Origin: Monilinia fructicola
Lineage: Eukaryota > Ascomycota > Leotiomycetes > Helotiales > Sclerotiniaceae
Direction of reading: 5' to 3'
Length of the DNA: 64,000 bases
Assembly: GCA_008692225.1 (NCBI GenBank)
Contig: VICG01000011.1
Location: 186,001 to 250,000 of the forward strand
Position 1 is the first letter of the stretch. Each line of letters opens with the position of its first letter. Shown piece by piece: positions 24,019 to 35,048 of this stretch. The position numbers and the translations under genes are program-made. A model generated the notes under the pieces. The model had not been told where the DNA came from, searched no databases, and worked only from the letters and a program-made list of their open reading frames with translations.

Positions 24019-26009
24019 ATTTCATAACGGAGGTGAATTTTCCGAGGCCAAGTAATCGATGCACTGAAAACTGTCAAGGGCTCTGGAAGGTTTGACTGTG
24101 GTGAGCATTTTGTCGAGATATGGTGATTAAATAAGTAATAGGCGAGAAAAGAAGCTTGAGATGAGCGTAAGAAGTAAGAGAAGAATGTTGGTCAGGCCTG
24201 CATACAAGTAAGTGTATGTTGAAATTCTGATATGATTTGATGACCAGATAGAGTAACTCCGTTGGGTGGGTATCTTGATGATACAGCATCGTTGACATCA
24301 TCATCTCTACTTATAGCTAAACTAAAAGATGCAGGTAGCGTCATCATCTCTATCCCAATGGATCAGGCGATGACAAAACACAATTCTCTATTTGTGGGAA
24401 TGGAATTTTGGCCAGCATTGGCGAACACGCTGGAAGGAGTGGGTGGAGTGACATATCCTCCGTCTGAAAAAATTTCATTACCGGAGATATCATGGCCATT
24501 GGTCCCTAGGATCTAGCCAATCTGCGTTTGCATCTAATTAGTGTCAACGAGACTTAACTTCACATTCCTATACATTTATAACTATACCGGCAATTGATGA
24601 ACACCTCATATGCATGCCAGTATGCTTCGAGAACCACACATCACTCGTCAAACTCCGCATCCTTGGGACAGGTTGTTAAGTTTTTCAAAGTGGAAAGAGA
24701 TTCACAAGAATATCAGGGGCATCATAGAAAATGAAACTTGACTGCTTTTTAACATTAATGGTTTTCCTTATTCCAAAGGCCAATAGCCCTTGGTAAACTC
24801 AATACCATCCTCATCTCACATTTCTTGTCATAGTTCATAGAACCTACACATAAACCTGAAGATTCAGTATCTCTCAATCATCACTTGAGATTGAGACTCT
24901 TGTTGTTCAAAAGATATTGTTTCTCACGCCGAGCAGGATTCAAAATGCTCGTAGCAGTGCCAGACACACAAGAAAGATCAAGATTACGAAATAGTAATTG
25001 TTCAAATCAAGTCGGACCATGGATCATCGATCATCGATTTGATACTGTGAATGGAAACATCAATAACTTCTTGTACCAAATCAAGGGAAAACATATTGAT
25101 ATTATGGGACCACGTGACGTCCGCCGCGATTTATTGTTAGGTTAGAATTCTTGGCGTACAAACGGAGAGAGAGAGAGAGCAGTATCAACTAATTTAGCAT
25201 TTATGACTATGCTTTTTAACAACCCTCAATATACCCAACAGAAATACTTTGATAAACCAGCATATTATCTGAATTTCACAATTCAGACTACAATCGCTGA
25301 TATAAAACTCAGGATACCGAGAGCTACTGGTCTGATCCGAGAATCTACCTAGGTATACTTGGCATTGTTCTTAGAAGCCGCTATTTAGCAAAAGAATATT
25401 CGGACGGTGTGATTCAAAAGACTGCACATGCAGAGGAAGACGTCAAACACATGGCTCGGATGAATGATCAACCACCATTGAAAAACTAGAAATATATGTA
25501 CTAGCAATTATTTTCTTATCCTAACATTCAAAACAATGTATCTTTGCTCTTTTTCCATGAATGAGGAGGTTATTTGAGCTTTTTGGACTTACCAAGTAGA
25601 ATTAAATGCATTCGTTGGCCTGGGGAGGTCAAAAGGTAGCTAGCTAGTGAAAGTGGCAAGGACCGTGAGCTGAAGCAAGCGGATATAAGTAGGACATTGC
25701 ACGAAGAAGGGCGGGTTAAAACTAGAGCACGCATAGCGGCGAGGCAAAAAAAGAACGTTGGACTCAATCATTAAAATCACATCTTCAATTTTCCCCAAAA
25801 GCTCGCTTCAACTAATCGAGCGGCGATAACATCTGTGGGATCTACTCAGTATGCCTATTGAAACACCCAAGGCTCGAATGTAAGAAAATACAAAGGGTAT
25901 CAAATCTCCTTCCAAAAGTGTGCACCGAATCATCAGCAATACAACGTTGAAATGCACTTTTGCCTTTCAAGTATGTCCAATCATTCCCTTCAGATTTATG
26001 AAACAACTT
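24019..26009. other. Gene-poor spacer with possible relics
   Basis: About 2 kb. A plus-strand ORF at 24262-24516 reads LLIAKLKDAGSVIISIPMDQ, reminiscent of the amidase-signature fold (xLLxKLKxAGAxILG), but nothing else confirms it. The ORF at 24885-25145 is unrecognised. A GAGAGAGAGAGAG run lies at 25167. Confidence 0.3.
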
Positions 26010-27788
26010 TCATACATTATGTATCGTACAGCCAACGCAGGCGCAGTCATCAGGACAGGGACAAGTATCCTTCTCGCCTGGACAAGGAATTTCTGGAGCA
26101 CGGTGAATTGTACAGCCTAAGCATTGACAATCATCACCACACGGGCAACTTTGCGTATCTCCGCCACATCCAACCCCTGGAGCGAAAGGATAATTTACAA
26201 AAAAGAAATCTGATGCCGAGAGGCTTTGTTCTTCTGCAACTCCCGAAGTGGTACTTGATGGCGTAGCTGGCGGAGGAGAAGCGGGATTTTCTTTCATCAC
26301 ATCTTGTGTCTGGAGTGAAAGAGGTGCAGGATTTCCATCTCCATTCATGCGCCCGTTCAGATGACCGTTATTATACATATCAGACTCAAGTTGCATAGAT
26401 TCCCAAGCCGAATAGACATACTGTCTCGTCGCCTCATTGTATGGATGAGCTGCACATCCAACACACTGGCAACCATCGCCACAACCGCATGTATGAACAG
26501 TATCGAGGTTCTGAGCCAATTGGGGGCTTGAACCGAAAGGCAGAGGTGCGGTGGAAACAGGTGGCTGTCCTTGAACATGGCTATAACTCATATCATGCAC
26601 ACCTTGGCGCCAAGCAGATGGCTGTAGAGGATTTTGATACGAACCATATGTAGGCGGATACGTAAACACAGTAGGTAGATACTGCGCATAGATGGCATTG
26701 TTAATTGGAAATCCATCTGGTGCTATTTGCGGGTTTGTCGAGGCGGGATTCCTTTGTGAATTCTGGGTTGCTGCAGGCTCGTTATTTGAAGAGCAGCAGC
26801 TTCCAGGTTGAGGTGTAGGCTGGAGAGGCTCCGATACTGTACTAGCGATCGAAGAAGTATGGCTATGGGTATTTTGTTGAGCGGCACCAGATGGACCACC
26901 ATTCGTAACCGCATTATCAATATGAGCCGAACTTTTAGGTGCAGATGGCGCACAACAACTGCCATCAACACTGGGATCAACTTGCCCATTCTTACTTTCC
27001 ACTAGGGTTTCGAGAGGGCTTTCCAAAACTTGATTTAAACTACCGTGTCCATTCGCATATCCATTTGTTCTTGTGTCTGAAAGTGATCCCCCTACACTAT
27101 GCATAGGCGGTGGCGGCTGCATGGGAATATTGCCATATTGTGGTTGCATGAGTGAATACTGTGGGGGGCCAAATCCAAAAGGTTGAGAGGTCGGTATATG
27201 ATATGCGTTTGGGGGCATCATTTGCATTCTTTGGGGATGTTGAGGAATAATATTGACTTGATTCAGGTCCATCCTATCCAGGTTCACGGGACCAAATGAT
27301 TGTCTCCTGCCTGGCAGCGGCTTCGATGCTATCTTTTGAACTTTGAATGTGAGTTGCGTTGGAGACGTCGGATCAGACATGGAGTTTGCTCGCGGTAACG
27401 AGGCGGAAGGGGTTGATACCGGTGTATCAGGACCACAATGGCACGCTTGCTTCCTTGGAATCGCAGCTGTGACACTTCCGCAATTACATGGTTGGTCTCT
27501 AGGATGGGGACATGCGCTGAGGGGTCTGCCGGGTTTCCTCACGGGGACCATGAGTCTCTCGTTCGCGTGTGTACATTTTGTTGATCGATGGCCTCTGATG
27601 CATGGCTCACTGTCGAAGGAACCATGTCAGTATGTACATCAATGCCATTGGTGTATGAGTACGTGAACGTGTGTCCTTTGAGGTGCGAGACACCTCGGAT
27701 GCAGCTATCCGTATTTCCTACCGATCATGAAAGTGCCAAGAATGAGAGAAACTTACCAGGCCATTTTTAATCCATTGATCAACGGCAT
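26010..27788 (-). CDS. Copper-fist DNA-binding transcription factor (Cuf1/GRISEA/Mac1-type)
   Basis: Nuclear regulator of copper uptake or detoxification genes, in which copper binding to Cys clusters controls activity. Exon 1 is 27788-27757 and exon 2 is 27609-26010, with the intron between; 543 residues. Splicing creates the copper fist at residues 1-40: MPLINGLKMACEPCIRGHRS with zinc ligands C11, C14, C23 and H25, then VRKPGRPLSACPHP (the R/K-GRP minor-groove motif). A Cys-rich stretch follows (CNCGS, CHCG). The middle is Gln/Pro/Asn-rich. Three C-terminal Cys clusters (about residues 385-396, 492-510 and 520-538) have the form CxCxxxCxCxGC. The first ATG in exon 2 alone would lose the fist. 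The upstream region is full of microsatellites. Whether it activates (copper-starved) or represses cannot be told from sequence. Confidence 0.93.
27610..27756 (-). other. Intron splitting the copper-fist domain
   Basis: Minus-strand donor GTAAGT after ATGGCCTG and acceptor TTCGACAG; 147 bp, phase 2. Splicing rebuilds the first zinc ligand codon (TG/T) and the expected ACEPCIRGHRSTKC motif. Confidence 0.88.
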
Positions 27789-28360
27789 CTTTTCAAAGAA
27801 AGAATATTCCACTCGGGTAGGAGGCCTAGAACTTTAATTGGTTGATCACACACGAGGACGATTTGAGGGAGAAATAAATTCTTTCTTTCTTTCTTTCTTT
27901 CAGGCCCACGGCGTCTCGATGATGATGAAGATGATAATGATGGTTGTGCTCCAGAAACAGTATATATGGTATGGTTATGGTATGGTATGTACCTAGTATG
28001 TATGTATGTATGTGTGTATGTATGTATGATATGTATGTATGTACCTATGTACATGCGCAACGACAGAGGAGGGAAGTCGGAAAGATGATCAGCGTCAGAC
28101 TGGTACGACTCAATACGGAATGGGTTCCTGGGCTATTTCCAAGAAGGATTTAGTTCGACTTTCCAAGGTAGCAAAGGGAGGTAGCAAAGGTAGGTGGGTA
28201 GGGAGGAAGGTAGGAAGGTAGATAGGAAGGAAGGAAGGTAGATAGGAAGGAAGGTAGGAAGGTAGGAAGGTAGGGATATAGAGAGGTAGGTAGATAGACA
28301 GAAGGAAGGTAAGTAAGTATGATTCGTAGAGGTGGAGAATCTCAAATAATTCAATATCAT
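27789..28360. repeat. Microsatellite-rich promoter region of the copper-fist gene
   Basis: It contains TTTC repeats (about 27880-27900), ATGGT and GTATGTATGT runs (about 27965-28050) and a long GGAAGGTA/GGTAGATA-type array (about 28165-28320). No ORF is credible. These purine- or GT-rich tracts lie within 600 bp upstream of the ATG. Confidence 0.7.
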
Positions 28361-28735
28361 TTAAGAAAAAACGTCAATCCCGTGACGATAAATTGATTAT
28401 CACGCTATTACTCCGTGTTGTAATGGAATAATACCTAATAAGAGGAATTGATACTCTCAACCCAAATTTTAGGAAGGCTGTCGTTGTTGATGGTGATGGT
28501 GGTTGGTGGTTGGTGGTGTTATTGTTGTTGTTGTTGTTAATTATTAAAAGAGAATCTGAGCTCAGAATAAACAAAATGTTATCCACAATAGGCAAATAAA
28601 AAGAAAGAAAGAACTAATTAATTAATTGATTAAATAAAAGAAAGACCTTGTTGGTTTTGTCTTATTTTAACTTAGGTTAGCTTCGATTGGGGAGGGATTA
28701 GTTTGTTCTGTTCTAATTGGGAAGGACTGTATGAT
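28361..28735. other. Intergenic, low-complexity
   Basis: Contains TGGTGATGGTGGTTGGTGG and a GTT repeat near 28520-28540, with TTAA-rich stretches. No gene is seen. Confidence 0.4.
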
Positions 28736-28737
28736 AT

Positions 28738-28821
28738 GGTTGGTGATGGTGATGGTGATGGTGATGGTGATGGTGATGGTGATGGTGATGGTGATGGTGA
28801 TGGTGATGATGATGATGATGA
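28738..28821. repeat. GGTGAT microsatellite
   Basis: About 11 uninterrupted GGTGAT units followed by GATGAT units. It is translated as a poly-(Gly-Asp) ORF, which is not a gene. Confidence 0.9.
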
Positions 28822-29091
28822 CAACGATTACCTAGGTATGATTATGATCATACACCGAGGTTGTCATGGTAAAATATATATGCTTACCTAGTACGTACTT
28901 ACTACAATCAATCGAAATAATAAAGTCCACGGGTCTCTGTGATGATATTGAATGAAAGGAAACTACGATAGATCCTCATGGTAGGATGGGGGATCATTAA
29001 TGGATGATGATAATAGATAGGTAGGGATGGATGTACCTAGGGAGGTAGAAGGGTAGAAAGGTAGAAAGGCAGAAAGGCAGAAAGGCAAACT

Positions 29092-29122
<31 letters not shown>

Positions 29123-30140
29123 GAAATGGCAAGATCTGAATATGGAAGGAAGGACGATAGATAGATGCAGAGCAAGTAATAATTAGTAATTAATTAGTAA
29201 TAGTAGCCCTGGAGGTGGGTTTGATAATGATCCATGGATGCTTCATTCATCAGTAGTGGGGGGTGAATTGGGTGAATTGGGTGAGTTGGTGGTGGGATGT
29301 TGATGCAACCGAGTTCTCCATGGATGGTTACAGACTTACAGTACGGAGTAGAACTACTCGAGTACTATCTACTGTAGTAGGTACTTACTAGCTGGAGGTG
29401 CTGAGTAATATCAAAAGGGTATTACTCGAGTACTGTACGGAGTAGTAGATATCATAATATAAGAGATTACCTAGGTAGTAATGAAGATGGAGTGTGAAGT
29501 GTGAAGTGTGAAGTGTGAAGAGTATAAAAAGTCAAGTTTTAGAGAACCTTGTTGAATTATAATTATTTATATTATTTATATTATCTATATTATCTATATT
29601 ATTCATAATTATACAGTAAGTTCTAACTTCTAGCCCAAGTGAGCAAGTTTTGATTGGCTGGAAGTTTCATATACTTGCATTCTGACACTGACTGTCTGTA
29701 TCAACTTTCAAGCTTGACCTTGACCGTGCGTAGAAAGAAATCTGCTACTGTGCGGAGTAGAGGGAACCAAAATGCTTACAAAGATCCTTAGTAGCCCGCC
29801 CGAATTGCATTTGTGGCTTGGATTTCCAGCTTGGAAGGGCTTGGATTTCACTATTCATGGATCTATAAGGCGAAACCATTCAAAGGGTCTTTTGAATAAG
29901 GCTGCACTAATCCATTTATAGAATTGATAATCCTTTTCTAAGATTCCACTTACTATAGAGTACTCCGTATAGTATAGCTCTAATATAGTAGTCTCTTTTT
30001 TATTATCTTTATAAATATTAATATTATTTAAATATAATAATAAAGCTATTTAATTAAATATATTTATATATAATATCTTAGATATATATATAGATATTAA
30101 TTCTAGTTTTACTAAATAAATAAATAAACAAATACTCGAG
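28822..30140. other. Intergenic region with short tandem repeats
   Basis: Holds AGAAAGGC units (about 29050-29085), an AATC run (29092-29122), GTGAAGT units (about 29494-29520) and a TTATATTATCTA run (about 29560-29605). Motifs CTACTCGAGTACTGT and CTACTGTAGTAGG are partly palindromic. No gene is seen. Confidence 0.5.
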
Positions 30141-30340
30141 TATAAACTTTTATTAATGGGGGCAAGCCCCCAAACCCCCATAGCTCGCTACGCTCGAATT
30201 ATTGGAAGATATATATCTAGCTAGCTAGTAGATACCTACCTAGGTAGGTACTTACTTCTTTTCTTTTCTTTTCTTTTCTTCTATTTAAATAGTCTGCCTC
30301 CACGGCAGTGGCCCCCGGAGGGTCAGCGAAGCGTCATACA
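30141..30340. other. GC-rich hairpin motifs in AT-rich spacer
   Basis: GGGGGCAAGCCCCC forms a perfect 5-bp-stem hairpin near 30158, followed by AACCCCC and GCTCGCTACGCTCG. Some 140 bp on are GGCAGTGGCCCCCGGAGGG and TCAGCGAAGCG. Such isolated GC islands could be ends of a degraded element. Function unknown. Confidence 0.35.
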
Positions 30341-30628
30341 AATCATACAATTTAGAGCAACTCAGATACCGACCTACCTAGGTACTGTAGTACTGTACCT
30401 ACCTATCCACCTATCTATCCACCTAATAGTCGGTACTTGCCACTTACTATAATACTGTATGAATGTATACAATCTTATTATTTCGAGTATATACATCAAG
30501 GTTATGTTTCCCGTTAATCTACAGTATTATGTTATGAATACCTAGGTAGTTCTATATTGATTGCATTTGAAGCTAAGATCTATATCACTCGAGCATGTAT
30601 CAATTGTATAGAGTAAGGTAAAGTAGGT

Positions 30629-31811
30629 TAGAAGGTTCCACGGGCCAACTGAACACACTGGCCAACTGAACAGTCTAACCCAATTGGGTCACCGCTTTTC
30701 CATCGTAATCCTTTATTTTCATTATTATATTTGATATTAAATTTAAATATAGTAACTTTATTTATTAAATAGTTTTATATTAATCTTTATATACTAATTG
30801 ATAAATTTTATTAATTTTTATAAGTATATTATACAAATTATATTAATAATTTTAATTTTAAAATAAATAATTCTTTCTTTTTAAAAGAAATATATATAAA
30901 TATATATACTTATTTAATTTCTTAATAATAATAAAAACTTTTTTAAGAATTTATTGTATATTCATTTATAATAAATAAATTCTATAAGATTATATTAAAA
31001 TCTTTTAATTAAAAATAAAAATAAAAAAGATTTCTATATATATAAATATATAAAAATTTAAAAGCTTTAAATTATATAAAATTCTGAATAAATATAAAAT
31101 CTTATAAATAATCTTTTTTTAATATTATATATTTAATAATATAATGATTTTTATAATATAATAATTTTAATAATAAACTTAATTATTATTTATATTATAT
31201 ATTAAAAGAATTATAGAAATAATTTTAAAAATTATTTTAAAAACTATATTATTAATTATATTTTTAAAATTATAGATATCGTTTATCTTATAATATTCTA
31301 TTAAAAATATATGAAAAATAGTTATAATATTTTATTAATAATACATTATAAAATGTTTATAATTTTTTAAAAATCTATCTTTTAAATTTATTTTTTTAAA
31401 TTAAATTATTTATTATTAATTAATAATTTTAGTTTTAAAGATTAAAACGTTTTATATATAATAATTTATAAACTTTATAAATAATAGAAATATAAAAAGA
31501 TTTAATATTTTATTTTTTTAATAGTTTAATAAATATAAATTAATTAATAAAATATATTTATAAAAAGTTTACTATTATAAATTTTATAAAAAAAATTATA
31601 AATTATTTTTTAAAGATTTTTTAATAATTTTATTAATAAAAAGAAAGTCTATTATGTGATTATTATTATTATTAGAAATATATATTATAATAATAAAGTA
31701 TAAAGAGTTAATGATACCTTTAAGAAATAAGGTATTGCCAGCCCTATCGACTAAAAGGGTCTTAGCGCGTTCAGTTGGCCAGTGTGTTCAGTTGGCCCGT
31801 GGAACCTTCTA
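30629..31811. mobile_element. TA-flanked MITE, family A copy 1
   Basis: 1179-bp core (30631-31809) between TA dinucleotides. The TIRs are perfect for 41 bp, starting GAAGGTTCCACGGGCC. Each TIR contains GGCCAACTGAAC twice, 17 bp apart, so the ends have a direct-repeat-within-inverted-repeat layout typical of transposase-binding sites. Subterminal GC-containing segments (GGGTCACCGCTTTTC on the left, GCCAGCCCTATCGACT on the right) flank an interior of roughly 1 kb that is extremely A+T-rich and has no ORF. A near-identical copy lies at 45646-46820. Confidence 0.9.
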
Positions 31812-31984
31812 TGGTATCACGTGTATACAGGAGAACTAAAGCGGATCGCGGATCACATCATATACTACCTAGGTAGGTATAGAAAGTTTCCCCTTCGTTC
31901 TCTCTTCTTTTCGCTTATCTATCTTATTTATTATCTATAGTATAATACGGGTTGTACCTATCTTTAATAATAGCTAAAATATAT

Positions 31985-32310
31985 TAATAATAGATGTATA
32001 CTCTAGATTTTTATATTTTTATATTTTTATATTTTTATTTTTTATATTTTTATATTTTTTATATTTTTATATTTTTATATTTTTATATTTTTATATTTTT
32101 ATATTTTTATATTTTTATATTTTTATATTTTTATATTTTTATATTTTTATATTTTTTATATTTTATATTTTTATATTTTTATATTTTTATATTTCTTTAT
32201 TTTTATACTTTTATATTTTTATACTTTTTATTTTTATACTTTTATATTTTTATACTTTTATATTTTTATATACTTTTATATTTTTATATTTTTATATTTT
32301 TATATTAGTA
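31985..32310. repeat. TATTTTTA-type tandem repeat
   Basis: About 310 bp of TATATTTTTA units (ATATTTTTAT), with occasional variants TATACTTTTA and one CTTTA interruption. The 104-aa ORF of FIFLYFYIF repeats is an artefact of it. Confidence 0.9.
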
Positions 32311-32801
32311 ATAGATTAATAATAGAATAATAGAAAAAAATCTTACTTAAAAATTAATATTCTTTACTCTATTTAAAGTGAATAAATAAATAATAAAGTA
32401 ATTAAATAAATTCTTTTTTTTTCTTTTGTTTCTCTAAAATTTCGAACTTATAAACTCTAAAGCAAATCAACCAGATTACCTAAGACAACCAACTTGAGTG
32501 GGAAACAATAATTAAATCCTAAACTCTTGATAACTTCAACTTAACTTCAATATATAAGTACTGTACTACCTACCTACCTACCTACTACCTCGGAAGTGGT
32601 CATTTCTCCTCTTCTCACCTTACCTAAGTGACCAAAGGTCAAATAAAATTACAACTACAATTTCAATTATTCATATTCTATACGGTATCTACCTAGGTAT
32701 TCTATTATATCGGATTCAAAACGAACTTGAATTCTTCTTCGAAATTTTCCCAAAAGCGTGATACATACCCACGTGATTACATCGCGCTCAACCAATCAAT
32801 C
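32311..32801. promoter_or_regulatory. Upstream region of the EFM7-like gene
   Basis: About 490 bp: AT-rich, with CTACCTACCTACC repeats near 32570 and TACCTAGGTA at 32690. No gene. The promoter is inferred from position. Confidence 0.4.
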
Positions 32802-33593
32802 ATGTCTACTGATTCGGATTTCGAGGATGGTCCAAATCTATTTGCTGAGCCAGATGATTATTATCCACCGTCACCAAAACCAACCACAGAAACTCATACA
32901 CTTCTTGCCGGTCAAACTCTGACTTTACATCTCGTCGGTCATAATCCACTTTGGGGTCATCATCTTTGGAACGCTGGTCGAATTATATCCAATTATCTGG
33001 AAGAGAACCCTTCTTTAATTGCTTCCAAGACAGTATTGGAACTGGGTGCCGGTGCTGGTCTTCCGAGTCTCACTTGTGCTTCTCTTCTTGCCAAGAAAGT
33101 TGTGGTTACGGATTATCCGGATGTGGATCTCATCGTCAATCTCAGAAAGAACATCTCGGTATTCTATGAGCAATTTCCTGAGTTGAGGGTGCATGATGAG
33201 GAAAGCTTGGTCGCTGAAGGTTACTGTTGGGGTGCTGACCCTTCACCATTACTCTCACTTCTACCTTTACAAGATAAAGAGGCTGGGTTTGATGTATTGA
33301 TACTGGCCGATCTCCTATTCAATCATTCAGAGCACACAAAGTTATTGGAGTCGATTAAGAAGACTCTTAAGAAGAGTAAGGATTCCACTGCATTGGTGTT
33401 CTTCACTCCTTACCGACCTTGGCTATTAGAGAAAGACATGGCCTTCTTCGATTTGGTACGGGAGGGAGGAATGACGGTGGAAAAGGTTTTAGAAGAGAAG
33501 ATGGAGAAAGTGATGTTTGAAAAGGATAGAGGAGATGAAGAACTGAGGAGAACAGTTTTTGGTTTTGTTGTGAAATGGGCTGAGGAGGAATAA
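32802..33593 (+). CDS. EFM7: Protein N-terminal and lysine methyltransferase EFM7/Nnt1-like
   Basis: Seven-beta-strand SAM-dependent methyltransferase. The yeast homologue methylates the N-terminus and Lys2 of elongation factor eEF1A in the cytoplasm. The start is taken at the ATG at 32802 (MSTDSDFEDGPNLFAEPDDY, then YPPSPKP); the longer open frame upstream has no ATG. 263 residues, intronless. Features: NPLWGHHLWNAGR (family signature, residues 48-60), SAM motif I VLELGAGAGLP (78-88), post-I VVVTDYPD and motif IV-like DVLILADLLFNHSEH. The C-terminus contains VFFTPYRPWLLEKDMAFF. It matches the family in length and order; no defect seen. Confidence 0.88.
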   Translation: MSTDSDFEDGPNLFAEPDDYYPPSPKPTTETHTLLAGQTLTLHLVGHNPLWGHHLWNAGRIISNYLEENPSLIASKTVLELGAGAGLPSLTCASLLAKKVVVTDYPDVDLIVNLRKNISVFYEQFPELRVHDEESLVAEGYCWGADPSPLLSLLPLQDKEAGFDVLILADLLFNHSEHTKLLESIKKTLKKSKDSTALVFFTPYRPWLLEKDMAFFDLVREGGMTVEKVLEEKMEKVMFEKDRGDEELRRTVFGFVVKWAEEE

Positions 33594-35048
33594 TGGTTGA
33601 TGGTCGACATGCATGGCACAGATTCTTGAAGGCTCCTGGAGGAAGCAAGTTGATCGACCAAGATCCAGCCTTTTCTCAGTCATATTATGGTCTGGAAGAT
33701 TGGGTAGATTCAATACCTCGCATGCTTTATCCATGGTCGTCCACGATATTTAAATATGGAGGTTGTTACGAAAGCTATCATACTGATGGATTATATATCT
33801 GCATCGTACCTCTACTTCAGCTACGCCTATCATTTTGATTTGAACCGTAAAACCCACGCAGTTGCTCTCACAATCACATGCTATATCTGTTCAAAGTTCT
33901 CCATTTCCACATGACCCTGTGTTAGTCGCACTCATCGAAAAAACAAATTCGATCGCAAAACTGTAAGCATCTCAATCAAAACCGCTTCCACGTCTTACAT
34001 TTCCTTTCAAGCGAAGCAACTATGTACAGATTCTATCAAATTATGATGTTAATTCGATATACACAAATAGTAAATCTCGTGTTCCTGGCAATCAATTGTT
34101 TCATTCAGGTATAACACTCTAGAGCTCCTTTATGACTTCAAATCTTCCTATGTCCTATGCCTCCCATTAACAAAGCTGTATAGTAGTTTTGGGGTCGGGA
34201 GGGCTGATAGGATAGAGCCCAGTGCCATGGAGCCTAAACTTGCTCGGGGTTGAATTTCAAAAATTCAGAGTGGTATTGCTAATCAACGATCTTGGACCTT
34301 GATATTGGTTGAGCCTTTTTCTAATGTCAGGCTACTAGCATTCCGATCCTATGGAAGCTTTCACTGTACTTGTTGACCCAAATCTGTGAATTCACCAGTC
34401 TAATATCTAAAGCAAGTCAATTTGAACATTGAGGTTTCGATCTCTTATGGAACCTTCACATATAGACAAGCTACAAAGTTCAATATATTTCTACAACGGA
34501 TGGTGCTGCTCATCAAAAGGTTCCAAGGTTCGTTAATACGAAAGAATACCATGACCATTCTAGAAGACTCACCCGAATGCGAATCTGTCACCAAGTGTGT
34601 CTTCCAATCACGTTCGTAAGGAGGGTTTGTTATTTGGACTCGCACGTGGTTTAAGGTTGCGAGGAATGTAGGATATTCTATTCAATCGTTGCAAAATTAA
34701 GTTTCCATTTCCTTTGTCGCTGGAACAATTGGCATTCATCACTTCGCAAGCGATCTTTTGGGGAGGAGCGGTGGGGGGGGGTATCTTTATGCTTGCGAGA
34801 GTATCTTTCTTTATTCTCGTAATAGCAAGGAAAATGTGTAAAGCGTGTTTTCATAACAACTTGCTATAAATGGCCAGAACTACAATTTTCTTTGTTCCTC
34901 AAGTCACCAGTGAATATTTCATGAAGCCTTCTTCTCTATTCTCTGGATTACCAGATACTGTATCGATGATGTTCACGTGTGAATGTCACTATTCGTGTAT
35001 TTTTCTCTGCCATGAGTAGTACGAATTGGACAATTCAATTAGTCCTCA
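33594..35048. other. Intergenic, no gene seen
   Basis: About 1.45 kb after the methyltransferase. Short ORFs on both strands (33593-33838, 34422-34619) have no support. A poly-G run is at 34772-34778. Confidence 0.4.

Noticed and set aside
24262..24516. Amidase fragment
   Set aside because: Only one short resemblance (LLIAKLKDAGSVI); the Gly/Ser-rich amidase signature is absent, so it was not called as a gene.
27966..28300. Possible CRISPR or telomeric repeat
   Set aside because: Only degenerate GTATGT and GGTAGATA/GGAAGGTA simple repeats; no spacers and no TTAGGG units.
28703..28891. 62-aa ORF with poly-Gly-Asp
   Set aside because: Direct translation of the GGTGAT microsatellite; no independent coding evidence.
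31994..32308. 104-aa hydrophobic ORF (FIFLYFY repeats)
   Set aside because: Produced entirely by the TATATTTTTA tandem array.
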